Shown here: positions 15,764 to 20,768 of the stretch, piece after piece
Layout of the letters: each line of letters starts with the position of its first letter
Position numbering within the stretch: position 1 is the stretch's first letter
NCBI GenBank assembly: GCA_900545185.1
Contig: UQYH01000029.1
Coordinates: forward strand, 1-20,768
Origin: an uncultured Eubacteriales bacterium
Lineage (GTDB): Bacteria > Bacillota > Clostridia > UBA1381 > UBA9506
DNA: 20,768 nucleotides
Reading direction: 5' to 3'
Position numbers and translations under genes: made by a program
The notes under the pieces: model-generated
Told to the model about the DNA's origin: nothing
The model's input: the letters and a program-made list of their open reading frames with translations, nothing else
Databases searched by the model: none

Positions 15764-18700
15764 CTATTTTAAGGCAGAAATGGGAGTGCTGGGCATATAG
15801 GGAACCATATTCTTCCTGCCATCCCATAAAAAGACTTTGACAGAGCAGTCTTGATAGGAGGAGGAATCAATGCTTGCTTCCAACAGCATATCTTTCTCCG
15901 ATTCCGATACCCGATACGAAGAAGAAACCAACTTTACCAATTGATTTTCGCCGCGGTATAAACCAACAAGCATGTCCACTGTTGTTGGCGGCCCGGCGTT
16001 TTGCAGTATGGCACTGACCTTTACGCTTCCGCTTTGGGGCAGCACCTCGCAGGACTTACCCGATGCATCTGTAAACACCGGTTCCGAAATGCTTAAGCTT
16101 CCGCTTTGGGTTGTAAAATGCAGACTTGCACCATGCAAAAGCGCTGCTCCGTGAACCTGATACCCTCCACAAACAGAAATATTGTACGCTCTGTCATAAT
16201 TAAGCGGTTCATAAAAAACAAGGTATATGCGATTTTCTTTTATGCCCGTAAAATACTCTGCCGCATTATGCCCCTGTACCGAAATTTCTGTTCCGTACAC
16301 CGACTCGCAAAGCTCCGTTTTGGACGAAAGCACAATTTTGTTTTGCTCCACAGAAACCTCCGCCGCTCCGTGTTTCGGTGTGAACGTACCCCAGCGATTT
16401 TCCATCGTTTCCTGCGGCACGGTTGCCGATAGCCAAATTTTGTCGAAATTGACGGTCGCGATGCCGTAGTCCGGCATGGAGGAACCGCCCCAGCTGCCGG
16501 AGTTAAAAGTTAAATATGAAATATCAGCCCAATTTCGGATTCCGTTGTGTTCAAATTCCGAAAGCGGAATCGAGAGCAGCCTCCATCCTTCGCTGAGGAT
16601 AACCTCTTTTTTGAAACGGTATATGGTGTTCGTATGATAGGCCACAATGTTAAACTTTGCATCATAGTTTTGCGGTGAATACATCCACAAATTCAAATAG
16701 CCGTATTGGCTCCAATCGGAAGGTATTTCGCCGTGTTTGGCGTGAAAAGAATACCCTGTGCGCATACTGCCGCCGGACAGTTTCCATTTTGCGCTTCTTT
16801 CATACATCCGCGTTGCTTCAGAATCGGAAGTAAACGCACTGCCCCGCAACGTAGCCGCCTCCTTTCGGGAAAATTCCGCAACGGTAAAGGTATTATCTGA
16901 GCTGCCGTCTCCCGATAGCCATATACTGTCAATATTAATGATTGTTGCAGCATTGTCGGGCAAGCCAGAAATCGGCCAGCCAAAGGCCGAAATCCGAAAG
17001 GATCGGATATCCGTCCAGGTGGGATTGTTCACACGTTCAAAGGCACACAGCGGAATCGTTACCTGTTTCCAGCCCGTCCAGTCAAGCATAAGCTGATAAA
17101 TAAAATAGTGATTGACGCTGCTTTGATCCCCTTGCATAATCAGACTCACATTAGAACCGTATGCCTTTGGAAGATACATCCACAAGTTGACCGCGCTGTA
17201 AGCGCTTACATTGCCTGAAAATCCATTGTCATCCGAATAGTCAGATTCGATACGCACGGTCTCGGCCAAGTCACCGCATACCCATTTTGCCGATAATGCG
17301 CCGGACAGCGTCACTTCTCCGTCTGCCGTAAGGCTCATGGATGCAATAGACTCTGCCTTTGTAAACTCTGCAATTCTTTGCGGTGTTTTCTCAAGCACCG
17401 AAAACAGCATCAATTCGGTTGCACCTTTTGAATCGGCAAGTTGCACCGTCAATACCGTGTTGTTATTTATATAGCTTACAGAAACTTTTTCGCTTATGTT
17501 CTCAGGTATCAAGTGTTTGTTCCGAATTTCAATTGTCGCGGTGGTCAGTTTATGCGTAGGATCCGATACAGATAGTCCAAACGCTGCCTCGGTATCCTGC
17601 ATCATTAAAATGAGCGGATTCGATACCGTTATATCTTCAAACGTGCCGCTGTTCCAAAATACAACACCTGTCATATTGGTAGAACGGTCTGAAACTGCTT
17701 GCACATCTTGTGTATTTTGCATGATTTCTATATCGGGATTTTTTGCGTAGGTGCTCGTTTCCACTGCTGATTTATTCGGGAGCATAACGTAGGAATAGCC
17801 TTCATTTGCCGGGTTGACCCCATGGTCATACCATAGCTCAACAAAGCCGCTGCCGGATGGATTTCTTCGGATGTTCAAATCCTTTTTCTCAGGAAAATAA
17901 TAGCCGCCAGCTTGTTCAATATATGCCCAGGATGCAGCTTCCTTCACATTCTGATAGTTCGAAACCGTTGGCATACTCTCACCGTCAACAACAACACTTT
18001 TAGAGACAGGTGTTTTTCTGTTTTCGATGGTTGTTTCCACATTAACATCATTGCTTGCCCGAATTCCCGTACCCAGTGCAACCAATTCTTCATCAAACAT
18101 AAACCATGCCTTTTGTGCCTCTAAATTACACGCATGTGCCGGAGCGCCTCCGCCGCTCCAGTCGGTGGTCGTTTCCATGCCGCCTTCGCTGTGGTACGAT
18201 TCTAAGTGCATGGCCGCCGCAGCGTATCCATCATAACTGACACCACCGACAAAATCCTGACTGCTTAGATATGCTTCGCTGTTTAAAATGCTGGCTTCTT
18301 CCCGCGTTTGTGTATCTGCCGTAACACCGGGCATACGGTATCTGTTGACATAATTCCAGTATGACGCTTCGTACTGTGTTAAATCATCATTATATAAATA
18401 TACCATACCATCGCCGGAATACCAGCCTTTCATGTTGGCAGCGTTAACGGACTCATAATTGATAATTCTTTCCGAAGACATTGAAATGCCAAAGGCATAG
18501 TCATCCTTGTGTTGTACAACGCGATCCATATTGCCGTATACTTTGGCAATTGTATAGCCTTCTCTCGGTACAACATGACTGTCATTCATAATATCCTGCA
18601 ATATTTCTATATTGTCAATGTCCATGCTTAAATAGTAGTCAACAGAGGTATCTTCACGCACGTAGTATTTAATCATAGATTTGATACGCTCCGCATCTTC

Positions 18701-20671
18701 TTCTCCGAAAAGCTCTAAAGATGAAAGCAAGGTTCTGACAATCGTAGCGCCGGTGTCATGTCCGCCGTCCGGCCCTCTGCCCTTCACCATGCTCATCATA
18801 CCGCCCTTATATATAAACGGCTCTACCGACTGAAAAATCCATTGTGAAAGATTCCCCTTTTGCGGATTGCAAATTTCAAATTTACTGCCTTCAAGCACCA
18901 CCTCCGTTCGGGTTAAGGAGGTTAACAAAATCGTACCGTAAACGCCGACATACGGAACCTTATCATGCTGAATGAAGGATCCGTCTCTATAAAAGCCATC
19001 TCCGCTTTCTGCATAGCGAAATACACCGTCTAATCCATCGCGCGCCGCAATCAATTTATCTAAATCTTCTTCCAGCAGCGCCGCACCGATAAGATTATAG
19101 ATAATATCGGAGCGGTTTGCACCGGTCATGCTCGGAGCAGTCAAAATAATATCAACCGGCTCTAAATATTTTAGAATTTCGCTTGAAGCAAGCTCATTTT
19201 CCATCAAAATCAATGTATCTATCAGATACATCGGTGCACCAATCGTCCAGTACCACCAGTTTCCATAATTAGTATTGCTGCTGACATTGGCACCGTAAAC
19301 ATTGTCATATGCCCAATTCAAGGCGTATATAATGCCCTCCTTCAGCGCCGCATTATGATACAGGCTGCCCTCCTCTATAGAATACGCCGCCGCCATGCGG
19401 TAAATTCTTAAGTAAATTGTTTCCAAATGAGAAGCATTATCGGACACCGTTCCCCAGGGAATACTGCCGTCCCGTCTCATGCCGTTTAATGCATTTCTGC
19501 CCGCAGTTGTGATGCCACGAACAAAAGTATTGACATAAGAATTTGTCAAATCATTATTTTGTCCCACCAATCGTGCTCTCCACTTGTTTTTGACAGCTTC
19601 AAAATCAGCAGAGCTTGCTTCTGTTATTTGCATATACGTAATATAATAAGAGGCAAATTCTGCTAAATCATCCCGTGTTTTAAATATCTCAACTTCATTT
19701 CCGCCGATTAAAGTTAACCCATCTTTTGCAAATGTGCGCATACCGAGTGCCTCGGCATATTGCCGAACCGGCACATACACAAAACCATCAATTATCGTCG
19801 GTGAGCTTGTCAATACAACTGATTTCCCATTGACAGAAAGCGTTGTTCCGCCAACTTCTGCCGAAATTGTATTTGCTCCGTTTGTAATGGTATGAGATAC
19901 GCCGGTTGTTACTGTTTCGCAGCCCAAAAATTGTTCAAAAAAACTAAGTGGAACCATGCTGACCCCGCTATGTTCTACCGTCACAGCGCCGGATTCATCC
20001 AATTTGGAAATGCTGTTTTGTACCATTACGTTTTCACTGTCGTTATAAATGCCAACCAAATTTTCCGTCATGTTAAAAAACTCATTTTGCAAAGAACTGG
20101 GAAACGGCACCGAAGATCCGTAATTGCTGATTTCCATTACGCCAAAAATACTGTCAATGTAAAGCTCTGTTTCAGCATTCGGCACCATGTCCCAGCCGTT
20201 TGAACAAAAACTGATATTGTTCACCTGCGTGAGCTTGGCGCTTCTTGAAACATTAAGAGAAGAAATTGAAACGGTAAGGCTTTTCCAGCCTTGCCAGTCG
20301 ACCCGATTCATAATATAGTAGTAGGAAGCTCCGCTGCTTTCTGCCTGATCACAATTTAAAAGTATGATAAAGTCAGAGTTTGTCGCTTTTGCGGAATAAA
20401 TCCACATCTCCAATTGAATGTATCGGCTAAAGTCGCGCGGCACATCATCGAAGCTGATTTTTGTGTTTTTTGTTTGATTGCCCCAGTAGGCCGAATTGGC
20501 TGCCGATTTTGTAATTTGGTTTGAAGCCGCCGCTCCTGCATTTGTAATGGTTGTCTGATTATTCATATCAACCAAAGTATCAATGGCAGCATTGTCCGAA
20601 TGAACGCATAGGGGAAACATTATGAAAATCAAAAGTGACGTTAATATAAGGCAAAGATGTTTTTTAAACAA
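15764..20671 (-). CDS. secreted multidomain polysaccharide lyase family 8 (PL8) (lyase 1)
   Basis: This 1635-residue extracellular enzyme is predicted to degrade uronic-acid polysaccharide by beta-elimination. The start is TTG at 20671, eight bases after GGGGAGG. A signal peptide (about 1-25) is followed by a jelly-roll-like module (31-183, DWQGWK 125-130) and a copper-amine-oxidase-N-like module (about 203-323). The PL8 toroid (about 330-700) and beta-sandwich (about 700-1090) carry NWW 471-473, Asn519 in TGANRSD, His569 in FIQHDK, Tyr578 in GVYG, Arg632 in KGRG and Glu740 in INYES before NMKGWYSGDGM. Two further jelly-roll-like modules (1100-1253 with DWTGWK, and 1262-1415), an SbsA-type Ig-like domain (about 1425-1523) and a C-terminal module ending CSVKVFLWDGRKNM complete it. 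It is about twice the length of a minimal PL8 enzyme. No SLH or sortase anchor is present. It is first in the visible operon, and its tail is copied in two downstream proteins. Confidence 0.93.
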   Translation of the reverse strand: MFKKHLCLILTSLLIFIMFPLCVHSDNAAIDTLVDMNNQTTITNAGAAASNQITKSAANSAYWGNQTKNTKISFDDVPRDFSRYIQLEMWIYSAKATNSDFIILLNCDQAESSGASYYYIMNRVDWQGWKSLTVSISSLNVSRSAKLTQVNNISFCSNGWDMVPNAETELYIDSIFGVMEISNYGSSVPFPSSLQNEFFNMTENLVGIYNDSENVMVQNSISKLDESGAVTVEHSGVSMVPLSFFEQFLGCETVTTGVSHTITNGANTISAEVGGTTLSVNGKSVVLTSSPTIIDGFVYVPVRQYAEALGMRTFAKDGLTLIGGNEVEIFKTRDDLAEFASYYITYMQITEASSADFEAVKNKWRARLVGQNNDLTNSYVNTFVRGITTAGRNALNGMRRDGSIPWGTVSDNASHLETIYLRIYRMAAAYSIEEGSLYHNAALKEGIIYALNWAYDNVYGANVSSNTNYGNWWYWTIGAPMYLIDTLILMENELASSEILKYLEPVDIILTAPSMTGANRSDIIYNLIGAALLEEDLDKLIAARDGLDGVFRYAESGDGFYRDGSFIQHDKVPYVGVYGTILLTSLTRTEVVLEGSKFEICNPQKGNLSQWIFQSVEPFIYKGGMMSMVKGRGPDGGHDTGATIVRTLLSSLELFGEEDAERIKSMIKYYVREDTSVDYYLSMDIDNIEILQDIMNDSHVVPREGYTIAKVYGNMDRVVQHKDDYAFGISMSSERIINYESVNAANMKGWYSGDGMVYLYNDDLTQYEASYWNYVNRYRMPGVTADTQTREEASILNSEAYLSSQDFVGGVSYDGYAAAAMHLESYHSEGGMETTTDWSGGGAPAHACNLEAQKAWFMFDEELVALGTGIRASNDVNVETTIENRKTPVSKSVVVDGESMPTVSNYQNVKEAASWAYIEQAGGYYFPEKKDLNIRRNPSGSGFVELWYDHGVNPANEGYSYVMLPNKSAVETSTYAKNPDIEIMQNTQDVQAVSDRSTNMTGVVFWNSGTFEDITVSNPLILMMQDTEAAFGLSVSDPTHKLTTATIEIRNKHLIPENISEKVSVSYINNNTVLTVQLADSKGATELMLFSVLEKTPQRIAEFTKAESIASMSLTADGEVTLSGALSAKWVCGDLAETVRIESDYSDDNGFSGNVSAYSAVNLWMYLPKAYGSNVSLIMQGDQSSVNHYFIYQLMLDWTGWKQVTIPLCAFERVNNPTWTDIRSFRISAFGWPISGLPDNAATIINIDSIWLSGDGSSDNTFTVAEFSRKEAATLRGSAFTSDSEATRMYERSAKWKLSGGSMRTGYSFHAKHGEIPSDWSQYGYLNLWMYSPQNYDAKFNIVAYHTNTIYRFKKEVILSEGWRLLSIPLSEFEHNGIRNWADISYLTFNSGSWGGSSMPDYGIATVNFDKIWLSATVPQETMENRWGTFTPKHGAAEVSVEQNKIVLSSKTELCESVYGTEISVQGHNAAEYFTGIKENRIYLVFYEPLNYDRAYNISVCGGYQVHGAALLHGASLHFTTQSGSLSISEPVFTDASGKSCEVLPQSGSVKVSAILQNAGPPTTVDMLVGLYRGENQLVKLVSSSYRVSESEKDMLLEASIDSSSYQDCSVKVFLWDGRKNMVPYMPSTPISALK
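18759..18829 (-). repeat. nucleotide-level conserved block shared by the two lyase genes (copy B)
   Basis: This is the counterpart of 13645-13715 in lyase 1, differing at about 5 of 71 positions. The surrounding lyase sequence is clearly homologous at protein level but more diverged at DNA level. Confidence 0.8.
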
Positions 20672-20686
20672 TTGGCAAACCTCCCC
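20669..20686 (-). promoter_or_regulatory. strong ribosome-binding site fixing a TTG start for lyase 1
   Basis: GGGGAGG (20686-20680) is followed by 8 bases and TTG (20671-20669), after which the protein reads FKKHLCLILTSLLIF. The arrangement is the same as in lyase 2. Confidence 0.82.
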
Positions 20687-20711
20687 AAAAGTGATAAACT
20701 ATACTATTTTA

Positions 20712-20740
20712 ATCATAAAACATCTCATACCTAAAATCAA
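20712..20740 (-). promoter_or_regulatory. promoter of lyase 1, probably the main operon promoter
   Basis: TTGATT (20740-20735) and TATGAT (20717-20712) have a 17-base spacer; the -10 box matches consensus at five of six positions. The predicted leader to the TTG start is about 35 bases. The -35 box sits in TTTATTGATTT (20744-20734), which differs from the corresponding TTCATTGATTT at the lyase 2 promoter at one of 11 positions, suggesting shared regulation. Any upstream second operator copy would fall near or beyond the window edge. No gene is seen between here and the right end. Confidence 0.6.
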
Positions 20741-20768
20741 TAAACGATATTTATCTTTAATTGACTTT

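Noticed and set aside
15761..15776. Small hairpin over the stop codon of lyase 1 (TGCCT with AGGCA) as a terminator
   Set aside because: The stem is only 5 bp and no T-run follows on the minus strand.

Overview
The window looks like part of a polysaccharide-utilisation locus of a Gram-positive (Bacillota, most likely Clostridia-type) bacterium. The evidence is purine-rich ribosome-binding sites, S-layer-homology (SLH) anchoring domains, a lipobox solute-binding protein, and CUT1 sugar permeases of the LplB/YtcP type with no ATPase gene beside them. Base composition is moderately AT-rich. Every convincing gene is on the minus strand, so the locus reads from right to left. No tRNA, rRNA, CRISPR, phage or transposon signal was seen.

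From the right edge: (1) a strong promoter and a 1635-residue secreted family-8 polysaccharide lyase (PL8) that starts at TTG. (2) A second promoter overlapping a 20-bp-period direct repeat, then a paralogous PL8 lyase, also with a TTG start, carrying a discoidin (F5/8C) domain inserted in its beta-sandwich. (3) Two secreted non-catalytic proteins (566 and 412 residues) built from the same carbohydrate-binding-like, Ig-like and C-terminal modules as the tail of lyase 1. A highly structured 168-bp intergenic region separates them. (4) Two overlapping genes for SLH proteins, the first with three canonical SLH repeats and the second with degenerate ones. (5) An ABC importer: two permeases and a lipoprotein solute-binding protein, followed by a 14-bp perfect hairpin. 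(6) At the left edge, the N-terminal part of a membrane-anchored sensor/regulator whose start codon appears disrupted by one extra base.

The likely scheme is as follows. The secreted lyases cleave a uronic-acid-containing polysaccharide by beta-elimination. The binding proteins and SLH proteins hold substrate and possibly enzyme at the cell surface. The lipoprotein and permeases import oligosaccharides, powered by an ATPase encoded elsewhere. The transmembrane regulator senses something outside the cell and activates the operon. The substrate cannot be read from the sequence: PL8 members act on hyaluronan, chondroitin, xanthan and related polymers. No unsaturated-uronyl hydrolase or other downstream catabolic enzyme lies in the window.

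The most interesting points are the module shared by lyase 1 and the two free binding proteins next to SLH genes (a possible surface assembly), the domain insertion in lyase 2, the altered arginine motif in both lyases, the paired TTG starts, the AraC-like direct repeat at promoter 2, the structured G-rich intergenic region, and the start-codon lesion of the regulator.
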